Notes: a model not told the origin generated them from the letters alone. A DNA stretch of 64,000 nucleotides from Asaia sp037151935 (GCF_051628905.1 NZ_CP157575.1:3374336-3438335); one strand, 5' to 3'; numbered from the stretch's first letter, positions 1 through 8,878 are shown. Program-made: numbers and translations.

Positions 1-690
1 GTCACGGCTGCGCCGCAGAACGGGCAGCCTACGCCGCCTCTGCCGACGGCAGTCACGTCTCAGCCAGGTACGAACCAGTCGGCTTTGCCTGGGTCAACAC
101 AGTTAGTGTCCGGCCAGCCCGGTTCAACCCAGCCGGTATCGAGCCAGTCAGGGGTATCCCAGCTTCCTGCCGCGGCGACCGCCTCGGCTGGTCCTACGGC
201 TTCAACAGCTTCCGCAGCGCCGGCGAACATGATCGTCCTGCATGCTGCCGCCGATGCCTGGGTGTCGATCAGGGACAAGGCCGGGGCCACCGTTTTCAGC
301 CGGGTGCTGAAATCGGGTGAAACCTGGCAGGGACCGGAGGATGCCGGGCCGTATCGTATGACACTGGGCAATGCCGGTGGTCTGACGCTGAGCGCGGGCG
401 ATGTGACGACTTCCGCGCTAGGACGCGTCGGCGCGGTGCGTCGAGGCCTTGTCGTTACCGCAGCAGCGATCCGCAACGGACAGCTCGGTCAGGACAGTGC
501 CGCGGGCACGCCGGTTGTTCCTGCTGCCTCCGGCGTTTCCCCTGAAACTGGTGACACACCGACAAGTCAGAATACGGCGCCGGTCTTGAAAAAGGCGGCC
601 ACGACACCAAAAGTTACGGCAGCGACCCATGAGTCGGAAACCGACCGTCTGAACGCGCGGCAACTGGAACAAACGGCGCAGCCGCGCTAA
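1..690 (+). CDS. rodZ: RodZ-like cytoskeletal protein, C-terminal part
   Basis: The frame is open from base 1, so the N-terminal helix-turn-helix and membrane segment expected for RodZ lie outside the window. What remains starts with a long Pro/Gln/Ser/Thr-rich linker (about the first 75 residues, with repeated GSTQ and VSSQ-type units) and then a compact domain of about 85 residues (VLHAAADAWVSIRDKAG, FSRVLKSGETWQGP, LTLGNAGGL, GRVGAVRRGL). This is the pattern of the C-terminal DUF4115 domain of RodZ, the inner-membrane partner of MreB in cell-shape control. A low-complexity tail of about 60 residues follows. Position directly upstream of ispG and hisS matches the usual alphaproteobacterial order. 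The identification rests on the C-terminal domain and context only. Confidence 0.75.
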   Translation, partial: VTAAPQNGQPTPPLPTAVTSQPGTNQSALPGSTQLVSGQPGSTQPVSSQSGVSQLPAAATASAGPTASTASAAPANMIVLHAAADAWVSIRDKAGATVFSRVLKSGETWQGPEDAGPYRMTLGNAGGLTLSAGDVTTSALGRVGAVRRGLVVTAAAIRNGQLGQDSAAGTPVVPAASGVSPETGDTPTSQNTAPVLKKAATTPKVTAATHESETDRLNARQLEQTAQPR

Positions 691-736
691 AGCCTGCCCC
701 CTATCGGAGCCATGCTTCGATAGGTAATGCAGGCCT
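691..736 (+). terminator. Nested hairpin between rodZ and ispG
   Basis: Just after the rodZ stop codon two stems nest: GCCTGC (692-697) pairs with GCAGGC (729-734), and CCTATCG (700-706) pairs with CGATAGG (718-724) around an 11-base loop. No T-run follows, so it could be a Rho-independent terminator of poor type, an attenuator, or an mRNA-stabilising structure in the rodZ-ispG transcript. Confidence 0.45.
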
Positions 737-928
737 GAGAAACGATTACAGACCCCGAGCGCCGGTCATTTTCGGTGAGACGGGGTTTCGACGAGACGGG
801 CAGGGCGCTTCGCAATGGGGTGCGCTGGCCAGCATGACACAGACATGGGTAAGCGACATGGGACTGGGTTCCGGCGCTTACCCCGGAAAACAGGGCTGGC
901 TCTGGTTTTCCGTTACGGAGACGAGATT

Positions 929-2098
929 ATGAGCGGATATCGCCCCTACCAGTATATCGAACGTCGCAAGTCCCGTCAGATTCATGTTGGCAAGGTGGCG
1001 GTCGGCGGGGATGCGCCGATCTCGGTCCAGACCATGACCAACACCCTGACTTCCGATGCCAAGGCGACGATCGAGCAGATCCGCCTGTCGGAAATCGCGG
1101 GTGTGGACATCGTGCGCGTTTCGTGCCCCGACGAGGAAAGCACGGCAGCTCTCACCGAGATCGTGCGCGAAGTGAACGTGCCGATCGTTGCCGACATCCA
1201 TTTTCACTACAAGCGCGCCATTGAAGCCGCCAAGGCCGGTGCGGCCTGCCTGCGCATCAATCCGGGCAATATCGGCAACGCCGAGCGCGTGCGCGAAGTC
1301 GTGAATGCTGCGCGCGATTATGGCTGCTCGATCCGTATCGGCGTGAATGCCGGATCGCTCGAGAAGCACCTGCTTGAAAAATATGGTGAGCCCAATCCCG
1401 ACGCGCTGGTCGAGAGCGCCCTCGAACACGCCAAGATCCTTCAGGATCATGATTTCCATGAATTCAAGATCAGCGTAAAGGCGTCTGACGTCTTCATGGC
1501 GGTTGCGGCCTATCAGCAGCTCGCAGAAGTATGCGATCACCCGCTGCATATCGGCATCACCGAAGCCGGGTCGAAGCGCGCGGGCACCGTCAAATCGTCG
1601 ATCGGTCTGGGCAATCTGCTCTGGGCCGGTGTGGGCGACACGATGCGCGTCTCGCTTTCTGCCCCCCCGGAAGAAGAAGTGCTCGTGGGCTGGGATATTC
1701 TCAAGTCGCTGGGCCTGCGTCATCGCGGCGTCAAGATCATCTCCTGCCCATCCTGTGCGCGTCAGGGCTTCAACGTGGTCGAGACCGTACAAACCCTCGA
1801 AGATCGCCTGCAACACATCAAGACACCGCTCACACTGTCGATCATCGGCTGCGTCGTGAATGGCCCGGGTGAGGCGCTTATGACCGATCTTGGCGTGACG
1901 GGCGGTGGTGCCGGTCGTCACATGGTCTATTCGGCGGGCAAGCAGGATCACCGCCTGAACGAAGGCCAGAACATGATCGAGCATATCGTCGATCTGGTCG
2001 AAGAGCGTGTGGCGAAGATCGAAGCCGAGAAGGCAGAACAGGCCGAGCAGGAAGCGGCTCAGCAGGCCGAGGCCGCGCTCGCCTCGGCGGGCGTCTGA
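929..2098 (+). CDS. ispG: 4-hydroxy-3-methylbut-2-en-1-yl diphosphate synthase
   Basis: IspG (GcpE) catalyses the penultimate step of the MEP isoprenoid pathway, converting methylerythritol cyclodiphosphate to HMBPP with a 4Fe-4S cluster and flavodoxin or ferredoxin as electron donor. The frame extends upstream to 815, but I place the start at ATG 929 (MSGYRPYQYIERRKSR), which has a GGAG ribosome site at 917-920 and gives 389 residues, normal for the short bacterial form. Visible signatures are the TIM-barrel motifs VQTMTNTLTSDA, VADIHFHYKRA, LRINPGNIG and RIGVNAGSLE, then the cluster ligands C273 and C276 (CPSCARQGF) and C308 with E315 (GCVVNGPGEA). The C-terminus is an Ala/Glu/Gln-rich tail. 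hisS begins 4 bases after the stop, so the two are probably co-transcribed. Confidence 0.96.
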   Translation: MSGYRPYQYIERRKSRQIHVGKVAVGGDAPISVQTMTNTLTSDAKATIEQIRLSEIAGVDIVRVSCPDEESTAALTEIVREVNVPIVADIHFHYKRAIEAAKAGAACLRINPGNIGNAERVREVVNAARDYGCSIRIGVNAGSLEKHLLEKYGEPNPDALVESALEHAKILQDHDFHEFKISVKASDVFMAVAAYQQLAEVCDHPLHIGITEAGSKRAGTVKSSIGLGNLLWAGVGDTMRVSLSAPPEEEVLVGWDILKSLGLRHRGVKIISCPSCARQGFNVVETVQTLEDRLQHIKTPLTLSIIGCVVNGPGEALMTDLGVTGGGAGRHMVYSAGKQDHRLNEGQNMIEHIVDLVEERVAKIEAEKAEQAEQEAAQQAEAALASAGV

Positions 2099-2102
2099 AA
2101 CC

Positions 2103-3347
2103 ATGAGCCAGTTGCAGCCGGTTCGTGGCACGCATGATCTGATTGGCGATACGGCCCGTCGCCACGCCCATGTCGTCGAAACAGCGCGTGAAGTCACGCG
2201 CCGCTATGGCTACGAGGAATGGTCGACCCCGATTTTCGAGGATACGCGTGTTTTCTCGCGCACGCTCGGCGATACCTCCGATGTCGTGACGAAAGAAATG
2301 TACACGTTCGAGGATCGAGGCGGCGACAGCCTGACGCTGCGTCCCGAGGGCACCGCGGCCATCTGTCGTGCTTTCGTGACGAACGGGCTGACTCAGGCCC
2401 TGCCGCAGCGCGTCTTCTATCAGGGGCCGATGTTTCGCTATGAGCGTCCGCAAAAGGGGCGTTTTCGTCAGTTCCACCAGATCGGCGCCGAGCTGCTGGG
2501 AGCGACCGATGCCCTGATGGATGCCGAGACCATCGCCATGGCGCATGCCATTCTCGAGGCGCTGGGTCTGGGCGAGGCGGTCACGCTCGAAATCAATACG
2601 CTTGGCGATCTAGAGAGCCGTCAGGCGTGGCGCGAGGCGCTGGTCGCCTATTTTCAGTCTCATGCCGAGGCGCTGTCGGAAGAGAGCCGAGCGCGTCTGG
2701 AAGCCAACCCGCTGCGCATTCTCGACAGCAAATCGTCGCAGGACAGGGCGCTTCTGGAAGAGGCGCCGAAGTTCGGTGCCTACCTGAACGAGGCCTCGCA
2801 GAACTTCTGGGACGATCTGCGTCGCAATCTCGATCTGTTCGGTGTCGGTTTTGTCGAAAACCCGCATATCGTGCGCGGCCTCGATTATTATAGCCATACC
2901 GCCTTCGAATTCGTGACCGATCGCCTCGGTGCGCAGGGCACGGTTCTGGCTGGCGGTCGCTATGAGGGGCTTGTTGCCCAGATGGGTGGCCCGGCGACGC
3001 CAGCCATCGGCTGGGCTGGCGGGATAGAGCGTCTGGCTCTCCTCATCGAGGGCGCTCCCGAGCAGGCTAGCCCTATCGCTATTCTTCCTACAGGTGAGTC
3101 CACCCTGCCTGCCTCTGTCACGGCTGTACAGGCGCTGCGTCAGGCCGGTTTCGCGGCCGCGCTGGAAACGCGCTCGTCGCTCAAGAAGCGTATGGAGCGC
3201 GTGGTCAAGTCGGGCGCTGCCCATATGGTTCTGGTGGGTGAAGACGAGCTGGCACGCGGAGCGGTGACCGTGCGCGATCTTGGCAAGCGGGAGCAGGTCG
3301 AAATCGCTCTCGATTCTCTGGCGGAACATTTCCTGAAAGCTGTCTGA
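2103..3347 (+). CDS. hisS: Histidyl-tRNA synthetase
   Basis: Class II aminoacyl-tRNA synthetase that charges tRNA-His in the cytoplasm. The chosen ATG at 2103 gives MSQLQPVRGTHDLIGD, where RGTHD is the conserved N-terminal element of HisRS; total 414 residues, normal for bacteria. Motif 2 is visible as RPEGTAAICRAF and YQGPMFRYERPQKGRFRQFHQIG, the histidine-specific segment as VRGLDYYSHTAFEF, and motif 3 as GWAGGIERL. The last 80 or so residues form the anticodon-binding domain. It starts 4 bases after ispG and ends 2 bases before prfA, so ispG-hisS-prfA looks like one transcription unit. Confidence 0.97.
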   Translation: MSQLQPVRGTHDLIGDTARRHAHVVETAREVTRRYGYEEWSTPIFEDTRVFSRTLGDTSDVVTKEMYTFEDRGGDSLTLRPEGTAAICRAFVTNGLTQALPQRVFYQGPMFRYERPQKGRFRQFHQIGAELLGATDALMDAETIAMAHAILEALGLGEAVTLEINTLGDLESRQAWREALVAYFQSHAEALSEESRARLEANPLRILDSKSSQDRALLEEAPKFGAYLNEASQNFWDDLRRNLDLFGVGFVENPHIVRGLDYYSHTAFEFVTDRLGAQGTVLAGGRYEGLVAQMGGPATPAIGWAGGIERLALLIEGAPEQASPIAILPTGESTLPASVTAVQALRQAGFAAALETRSSLKKRMERVVKSGAAHMVLVGEDELARGAVTVRDLGKREQVEIALDSLAEHFLKAV

Positions 3348-3349
3348 TC

Positions 3350-4414
3350 GTGGCTCTCGACGACAGGCTGGAGCGTATCGTCGCCCGGTCGGATGAATTG
3401 CAGGCGCTGATGTCCAGCGGCGAAATCCAGGGTGACGATTTCGTGCGGGCCTCGCGCGAATTCGCCGAGCTGGAGCCGGTTGTCTCGTCCATCCTAGCCT
3501 ATCGTCGTGCCGATACGGCGCGCAAGGATGCTGTTGCCCTGCTCGAAGACCCTGAGATGCGCGAGCTGGCCCAGGGCGAGATAGATGAAATCGAGGGGCA
3601 GCTCGAGATACTGCACCAGCAGGTTCGTCTGGCGCTTTTGCCTCGCGACGAAGCCGATGAGCGCAGCGCCATTCTCGAGATACGCCCTGCCGCGGGTGGG
3701 GATGAGGCCGCACTTTTCGCGGCTGAGATTTTTGGCGCCTATAAGCGTTTTGCCGATTTGCATGGCTGGCGTTTCGAGATCATGGAATATGACGAAAGCG
3801 ATCTCTCGGGATTGCGCGAGGGCGTCGCGACTATCTCGGGGCGGTCTGTTTTCGCGCGTCTGAAATACGAATCAGGTGTTCACCGTGTGCAGCGCGTGCC
3901 CGCGACGGAGAGTCAGGGACGTATTCATACGTCAACGGTAACGGTCGCCATCATGCCGGAGGCAGAAGAGGTCGATGTCGCGATCGACGAGGGCGATCTG
4001 CGCATCGACGTTTATCGTGCCTCGGGCGCAGGTGGGCAGCACGTCAACAAGACCGAGAGTGCGGTGCGTATCACCCACATGCCCAGTGGCGTCGTGGTGG
4101 CAATGCAGGAAGAGAAGAGCCAGCACAAGAACAAGGCCAAGGCAATGAAGATTCTGCGGGCCCGTCTCTATGAGAGGCAGCGCGCAGAGGCCCATGCAAA
4201 CCGCGCGGCCGATCGCAAGTCACAGGTCGGCACAGGCGATCGCTCGGAGCGCATCCGTACCTATAATTTCCCTCAGGGGAGGGTAACCGATCATCGCATC
4301 AACCTGACCTTGCACAAGATCGACCGTGTCATGCTCGGTGAATTCGACGAAATTGTCGATGCCCTGGCCCGGGAAGAGCAGACGGCTCTTCTGGCGGCAG
4401 AGGGGCTGAGCTGA
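3350..4414 (+). CDS. prfA: Peptide chain release factor 1
   Basis: RF1 recognises UAA and UAG stop codons and triggers peptide release on the ribosome. The protein (354 residues) starts with GTG at 3350, two bases after the hisS stop, and shows the peptidyl-hydrolase GGQ motif at residues 228-230 (SGAGGQHVNKTES). The segment VHRVQRVPATESQGRIHTS and the PAT-type recognition region precede it, and the C-terminal RIRTYNFPQGRVTDHR is typical. The GGQ glutamine is the substrate of PrmC, encoded downstream. TAG is used as a stop in several genes here, consistent with a functional RF1. Confidence 0.97.
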   Translation: MALDDRLERIVARSDELQALMSSGEIQGDDFVRASREFAELEPVVSSILAYRRADTARKDAVALLEDPEMRELAQGEIDEIEGQLEILHQQVRLALLPRDEADERSAILEIRPAAGGDEAALFAAEIFGAYKRFADLHGWRFEIMEYDESDLSGLREGVATISGRSVFARLKYESGVHRVQRVPATESQGRIHTSTVTVAIMPEAEEVDVAIDEGDLRIDVYRASGAGGQHVNKTESAVRITHMPSGVVVAMQEEKSQHKNKAKAMKILRARLYERQRAEAHANRAADRKSQVGTGDRSERIRTYNFPQGRVTDHRINLTLHKIDRVMLGEFDEIVDALAREEQTALLAAEGLS

Positions 4415-4446
4415 GGCAGGCCCCTGTTACGTTGACCCGGTCAGGT

Positions 4447-4887
4447 TCAGCTCACAGGAGAGGCGCAGATATCCGCGTGGCCAGGATGATGCTTGGCGAC
4501 CTCGGAGTCGGTCGGATCGCGCAGAAAGAAATCGGTGAAGCCTTCATCGCCGAGGGCTACCAGATGATGCCCCTCGGGATGGGTCAAGGTGCCTTCACTG
4601 CTGACCTGATGTGTTTCGGCACGCCCTTCGGCGTTGACCACAGTAATCTGACCGCAGAGCGCGTAGCTGTGATTGACGCGCCCGAGAGGGATCTCGATTT
4701 TTTTTGTCAGGCTGGGCGTCTTGTCATCAAGGCGGAAGGTCGCGGCGAGTATTCCGTCGATGTAGAGGCGCGATATCTCCGAGACTTCGATGGGCGCGCG
4801 GTCATCGGTAACGGTAAAGCTCTCGGCCAGAGCGATACCGGGGCTGGCGCCGATCGCGACTGCCAGCAGGAAGAGTGTCTTTCTCAT
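4447..4887 (-). CDS. Small secreted protein of unknown function
   Basis: The 146-residue product begins with a clear Sec signal peptide (MRKTLFLLAVAIGASPGIALA, cleavage expected after ALA at about residue 21). The mature part is a compact, mostly beta-type sequence with motifs RLYIDGILAATFRLDDKTPSL and NHSYALCGQITVVN; two cysteines (in YALCGQ and DICAS) could form a disulfide in the periplasm. I do not recognise the family. The gene is transcribed against its neighbours and sits between prfA and prmC, which are commonly adjacent; its start codon at 4887 is only 14-33 bases from the prmC start, so the two promoters must overlap with the opposite coding sequence. The opposite-strand frame (4432-4905) lacks a signal peptide and is treated as a shadow. 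Confidence 0.75.
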   Translation of the reverse strand: MRKTLFLLAVAIGASPGIALAESFTVTDDRAPIEVSEISRLYIDGILAATFRLDDKTPSLTKKIEIPLGRVNHSYALCGQITVVNAEGRAETHQVSSEGTLTHPEGHHLVALGDEGFTDFFLRDPTDSEVAKHHPGHADICASPVS

Positions 4888-4919
4888 TTCCTTTTTATAG
4901 GATGATTCAGGAGTTTTTG

Positions 4920-5798
4920 GTGAGCGGTAATCGACCTGCCCTCAAGGATGTGCTGATCGAAACGGCTGCCTCCCTGCAAAAAGCGGGTATCGAGGCGCCG
5001 CGCATGGAGGCCCGTCGCCTTGTCTGTTGGGCAATCGGCTGCGAAGCGTCTGCTCTCCTCTCGCTCGATCACCTGCCTGAGGACGCGGCGCCCAAACTTG
5101 CTTGCGGCATTGCCCAGCGTTGTACGCGCCGCCCACTCGCGCTCATCGAGGGCCAGGCGGGATTCTGGACCCTGATGCTCTCGGTATCCTCGGCCACGCT
5201 CATTCCCCGAGGCGATAGCGAAACCTTGATCGAGGCCCTGCTGAGCCTACGGCCGGATAAGAGAAGTGTACGCTCGATCCTCGATCTGGGCACGGGCACG
5301 GGTTGTCTGCTTCTGGCGGCGTTGAGCGAATACGGTCAGGCCTATGGCGTTGGTGTCGATCTCGCGCCAGATGCTGCCGCTCTTGCCAGGGCCAATGCCT
5401 GGCGCAACGCGCTCTCCTCCCGTGCCAGCTTTCTTGCAGGAAGCTGGTTTGCAGCGCTCCGCGGGCAATTCGACGTGATTGTAAGTAACCCGCCCTATAT
5501 TCGCGCGGGCGATCTCGAAGGGCTGATGCCCGAAGTGCGCGACCATGAGCCAGCGCGTGCGCTCGTTGCAGGAGAAGACGGGCTCGATGCCTATCGGCTC
5601 ATCATCGCTCAGGCGCAGGCTTATCTTGCCCCTGACGGGCTGTTGATTTTCGAGATAGGGCAGGGGCAGGAGACGGAAGTCACAGAGCTGGCAGCAATAG
5701 CCGGTTTTGCGCTCGTCGAGGCCAGAGCCGATCTCGGCGGGATCGTCAGAGCATTGTGTTTCGAGCGCTCTCTTACCCCGTCACAGTCTTATGCATGA
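4920..5798 (+). CDS. prmC: Release factor glutamine methyltransferase
   Basis: PrmC (HemK) N5-methylates the glutamine of the GGQ motif in RF1 and RF2 using S-adenosylmethionine. Residues 1-85 form the helical N-terminal domain (substrate-binding), followed by the SAM-binding motif I DLGTGTGCLLLAAL and the diagnostic NPPY motif at residues 190-193. I chose GTG 4920 because CAGGAG at 4908-4913 lies 6 bases upstream; an in-frame ATG at 4902 with a weaker site would add six residues. Length (292 residues) is normal. It follows its substrate gene prfA, separated by the opposed small secreted gene. Confidence 0.93.
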   Translation: MSGNRPALKDVLIETAASLQKAGIEAPRMEARRLVCWAIGCEASALLSLDHLPEDAAPKLACGIAQRCTRRPLALIEGQAGFWTLMLSVSSATLIPRGDSETLIEALLSLRPDKRSVRSILDLGTGTGCLLLAALSEYGQAYGVGVDLAPDAAALARANAWRNALSSRASFLAGSWFAALRGQFDVIVSNPPYIRAGDLEGLMPEVRDHEPARALVAGEDGLDAYRLIIAQAQAYLAPDGLLIFEIGQGQETEVTELAAIAGFALVEARADLGGIVRALCFERSLTPSQSYA

Positions 5799-5924
5799 AA
5801 ACCATTGGCAGAATGGCGTAACCTTGCTAGTTTGAGCAGATCGACTTGCCCGGGTCGCGGTGATGCCCACCGACACGGCAAGGCGTCTTCCGCCCCTCGC
5901 AATGATCTTGATGATTGAGCTGAG

Positions 5925-5952
5925 CGGATTACCGGCCTGATCTCGTAATCCG
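5925..5952 (+). terminator. Hairpin downstream of prmC
   Basis: CGGATTAC (5925-5932) pairs with GTAATCCG (5945-5952) around a 12-base loop, in the 254-base gap between prmC and the DUF4167 gene. Another imperfect stem (CTTGCC / GGCAAG) lies at about 5845-5882. No T-run follows, so function as terminator or leader structure is open. Confidence 0.4.
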
Positions 5953-6052
5953 GCCATCATGAGACAAACCAAGGGTCATTCATTCCCTGCAATCGCTTGG
6001 ATCCCTCTCGTGACGGATCGGGATTGCGAATACGAAAGTGCTACGCGGATCC

Positions 6053-6460
6053 ATGAACATGAAACGTATGAGAAGCCGTCACCATCGCCCGAGCGGTGGC
6101 GGGTCGCGTCAATCCAATGGTCAGACGCCTCTGAATCGCAACCATGTCTTCGATAGCAATGGCCCTGACATGCGTGTGCGCGGCACCGCCCAGCAGCTTT
6201 TCGAGAAATATCTCCAGCTCGGCCGCGATGCGACGGGCACTGGCGACCGAATTCTTGCCGAAGCTTATTTCCAGCATGCCGAGCATTATTTCCGCATCCT
6301 GAACGCCATGACGCAGGCCGCGCAGCAGAGCCAGATGGAGCGTCAGGAGCGTCATCAGCAGCGCGCGCGCAGCCAGCAGGAGCAGGATGATCGTCGTCAG
6401 GGCGATGAGTCGGGCGCGGAAAACGACAGCGAAGAGCAGGTTGAGGAAACCGCAGAGTAA
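6053..6460 (+). CDS. DUF4167 domain-containing protein
   Basis: Product of 135 residues starting MNMKRMRSRHHRPSGGG at ATG 6053; an in-frame codon at 6038 exists but lacks support. The N-terminus is rich in Arg/His/Gly/Asn, and residues about 40-90 carry the conserved core (VRGTAQQLFEKYLQLGRD, EAYFQHAEHYFRILN) that defines DUF4167, a family found in alphaproteobacteria and usually encoded next to prmC as here. The C-terminus is Gln/Arg then Asp/Glu rich and probably disordered. The mix of a basic disordered head and a helical core suggests nucleic-acid binding, but no function is established from this sequence. Confidence 0.88.
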   Translation: MNMKRMRSRHHRPSGGGSRQSNGQTPLNRNHVFDSNGPDMRVRGTAQQLFEKYLQLGRDATGTGDRILAEAYFQHAEHYFRILNAMTQAAQQSQMERQERHQQRARSQQEQDDRRQGDESGAENDSEEQVEETAE

Positions 6461-6476
6461 GAGCCTGTTCTCTCCT

Positions 6477-7340
6477 TCAGAAAAGACCCCTGAACCGTTT
6501 GGGCAGGGGCCAGAGCCTGTCACCCGACAGACTCAGATCGATCGGGTAGGGATCTCCGGCCCGTTCGACACCTTCCCTGACGAGGCGCTCGCGCCAGTGC
6601 GTCAGGGTCGGATCGTCTCCAAGTAAAGTCGTTTCCTCAGGTGTCAGGCCAGCCATACCGGCCAGCATCTCACGCCACGCTCTGTTGGACATGCGCTGAT
6701 GGGCGCCCGCCTGTCTGCTGCACCAGGCCTGTTTGCGTGTGCGTGCGAGCCGCCTCAGCCCCTCTTTCAGATCGCTATAGCGCAGATGAAAGAGCATGAG
6801 CGCCGGATCGGGGCTCGGCAGGGATTCCTTCACGCTATGGAAGCCGGGCGACCAGGTTGCAGGTGTCCTTATCAGGCAGGGCTTGCACATAGCGGCTGAG
6901 AAACGAAGCGATTTGCGTTGCAGCGATAGGGGGCGGTTGAAATCGAGGTCGGGCTCTTGCTCGGCATGATGAATCAAGTCAAACCCTATGGCCGTCAGAT
7001 AGGGCGCTGATCGCGAGGCGCAGAGCGCCTGAAGCGAAGGAAAACATGCGGGATCTGCTACCAGTATTTCGTCGACGTCGCAGTAGAGAACCGTTTCGTA
7101 CCATTCCAGAAGTCCGGCGCAAAAGGCGCTAATCGCACGCGTGCGCTGGGCATCGTCCTGGGGCGAACGAGGAATGCGCAGACGGTTGCAGGGCAGGGCG
7201 TCGGTCGAGCCGTCATCCGTGCCATGATCGATGACGTAGCACCGTTCCATGCCGACGATACGCGCATAATGACGCAGCCAGACCGGCAGAAAGACTGGCT
7301 CGTTATAGACCATCGTAACGACTGCAAGAGGCGCTCTCAT
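6477..7340 (-). CDS. Family 2-type glycosyltransferase
   Basis: The 287-residue product starts MRAPLAVVTMVYNEPVFLPVWLRHY, the N-terminal strand and NE motif of GT-A fold enzymes that take nucleotide sugars. The metal-binding DxD element is visible as YCDVDEILV at about residues 89-97. Later landmarks are FHSVKE and FHLRYSD, as in the glycosyltransferase family 2 group often called Glyco_tranf_2_4. No signal peptide or membrane segment is seen, so the enzyme is probably cytoplasmic or peripheral. It converges with the DUF4167 gene and is not in an obvious polysaccharide operon, so donor and acceptor are unknown. Confidence 0.85.
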   Translation of the reverse strand: MRAPLAVVTMVYNEPVFLPVWLRHYARIVGMERCYVIDHGTDDGSTDALPCNRLRIPRSPQDDAQRTRAISAFCAGLLEWYETVLYCDVDEILVADPACFPSLQALCASRSAPYLTAIGFDLIHHAEQEPDLDFNRPLSLQRKSLRFSAAMCKPCLIRTPATWSPGFHSVKESLPSPDPALMLFHLRYSDLKEGLRRLARTRKQAWCSRQAGAHQRMSNRAWREMLAGMAGLTPEETTLLGDDPTLTHWRERLVREGVERAGDPYPIDLSLSGDRLWPLPKRFRGLF

Positions 7341-7404
7341 GAACGTTCTTAACGCAGGCGAAAGAAACTTGTCTATCTGATGCGAAGGGAGAGAACCGGT
7401 CGGA

Positions 7405-7479
7405 TGGTAGCGGCGGACGGATTTGAACCGCCGACCAAGGGATTATGATTCCCCTGCTCTACCGCTGAGCTACGCCGCC
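7405..7479 (-). tRNA. tRNA-Met (CAT), elongator type
   Basis: Read on the minus strand, the 75 bases fold as a cloverleaf: acceptor GGCGGCG with CGCCGCT (G1-U72 wobble), D-arm GCTC...GAGC, anticodon stem GGGGA with TCCCT and loop ATCATAA (anticodon CAT), T-arm GGCGG TTCAAAT CCGTC, and encoded CCA. Lack of three consecutive G-C pairs in the anticodon stem and absence of a 1-72 mismatch argue against the initiator tRNA. A lysidine-modified tRNA-Ile also has CAT, but the body resembles elongator tRNA-Met. Confidence 0.95.
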
Positions 7480-7669
7480 ATCGCGACCGGTGGGCGTGGA
7501 ATTAAAAGGGTTGGGCGGATGTGTCAACACTCTGACGCGAGGTTTTTGCGCGCATCGTGTTTTTGCGCCTTCGGCACTCTGTGGCATTGTGCGCCAATGG
7601 GTTAGACGATGCGTTACTCCTCAGCGCGCCCAATACGCCTCATCCCTCTCAAGGATCTGGATCTCAGAT

Positions 7670-8878
7670 TTGAAGCAGCAGTTTCTCAGCTCCCTTTTCG
7701 TCCTGCGCTCCTATTTCGACTGGCTGCCCGCCCAGCTCGTCTCCATTCTCATGCTCGTCGTGCTCGCCATAGTCTCTTTCTATGCCAGCAAACTCATTTC
7801 TGTGGTCATCCTGCGTATTTTCGGCAATCGCGAAGATGCGGTGCTGCGCAAGATCATACTGGCCATGCGTCGGCCTGTGCGCGTCATGGTTGTGCTGGCG
7901 GTGCTGCTCTCGGCGCTGCCCGCAGCCTCGGGATTTACCTGGGAAACGACACAGCTTTTGCAGAAGCTGCTGCTGTTTATCGGTATTCTGATGGTCGGTT
8001 ATGCGGCGATCGTGGCTTTCAGAATCATGACTGAAGCCTATCTGCAGCGCATCACCTCGCGCGACCATTCGGACGATATCATGATCAGGACGCATCAGAC
8101 CCAGATCAGGGTATTGCGGCGCCTGATCGAAATTTTGGTCGGTATCGTCACGGTGGCCGCAGCGCTCATGACGTTCGATTCCGTCCGGCAATATGGCGTG
8201 TCTCTTTTCGCTTCGGCCGGGGCGGCGTCGCTGATTGTCGGCCTCTCGGCCCGAGGGTTGCTCACCAACCTTCTGGCCGGGGTACAGATTGCCATCACCC
8301 AGCCGATCAGAATGGAAGATCTGATCATCATCAATGGTGACTGGGCCTGGGTGGAGGAAATCACGTCGACCTATGTCGTGTTGCGCGTCTGGGACTGGCG
8401 CCGCCATATCGTGCCAATTTCCTATTTTCTCGAAAACCGCTTCGAAAACTGGACCCATAATTCGGCAGCCATCATTGGTGTGGTGTTTCTTTATGTCGAT
8501 TATGAAGCGCCCATTGAAACGATCCGCGGCTTCCTTGGAGAAATCATCAAGACCTGTCCACTCTGGGACGGCAAGGTTTTCGATTGTCAGGTGGCGGATT
8601 GCGACGCTCATACTCTCAAGATCCGTATCATCGCCAGCGCGCGTAACGCGTTGCAAAGCTGGGATCTTCGTTGCGACATCCGGGAGAAAATCATTCTTCG
8701 TATGCGCGCCGAGTGCCCTGAAGCATTACCGAGGTCTCGCTTTGCAGTCGTGCCGCCACGTCCCGGCGAGGATGCATGGCCCAGCGCCGAGGCTATATCG
8801 CCGCCGATCGATCGACCGCCTCCGGGGTCTTATATGGGTCCCGGTACCGTCATGCCTCGGGGAGGCGCAGATCTTTGA
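7670..8878 (+). CDS. MscS-family mechanosensitive ion channel
   Basis: An inner-membrane channel that would open under membrane tension to release solutes on hypo-osmotic shock. Three hydrophobic segments occur near the N-terminus (VSILMLVVLAIVSFY, VMVVLAVLLSALPA, LLLFIGILMVGYAAIVAF), and the pore-lining TM3 is the Gly/Ala-rich FASAGAASLIVGLSARGLLTNLLAG, followed by the MscS beta domain (QPIRMEDLIIING, VVLRVWDWRRHIVPISYFLENRFENWT). The last 40 residues are Pro-rich and hydrophilic. The frame is open back to 7490, but a start there would overlap the opposed tRNA-Met promoter; TTG 7670 (402 residues) is my choice, with moderate certainty. Confidence 0.9.
   Translation: MKQQFLSSLFVLRSYFDWLPAQLVSILMLVVLAIVSFYASKLISVVILRIFGNREDAVLRKIILAMRRPVRVMVVLAVLLSALPAASGFTWETTQLLQKLLLFIGILMVGYAAIVAFRIMTEAYLQRITSRDHSDDIMIRTHQTQIRVLRRLIEILVGIVTVAAALMTFDSVRQYGVSLFASAGAASLIVGLSARGLLTNLLAGVQIAITQPIRMEDLIIINGDWAWVEEITSTYVVLRVWDWRRHIVPISYFLENRFENWTHNSAAIIGVVFLYVDYEAPIETIRGFLGEIIKTCPLWDGKVFDCQVADCDAHTLKIRIIASARNALQSWDLRCDIREKIILRMRAECPEALPRSRFAVVPPRPGEDAWPSAEAISPPIDRPPPGSYMGPGTVMPRGGADL

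Noticed and set aside
878..2197. Long minus-strand open frame opposite ispG
   Set aside because: ispG is certain from motifs; GC-rich third positions create long antisense frames. No ribosome site or protein-like features.
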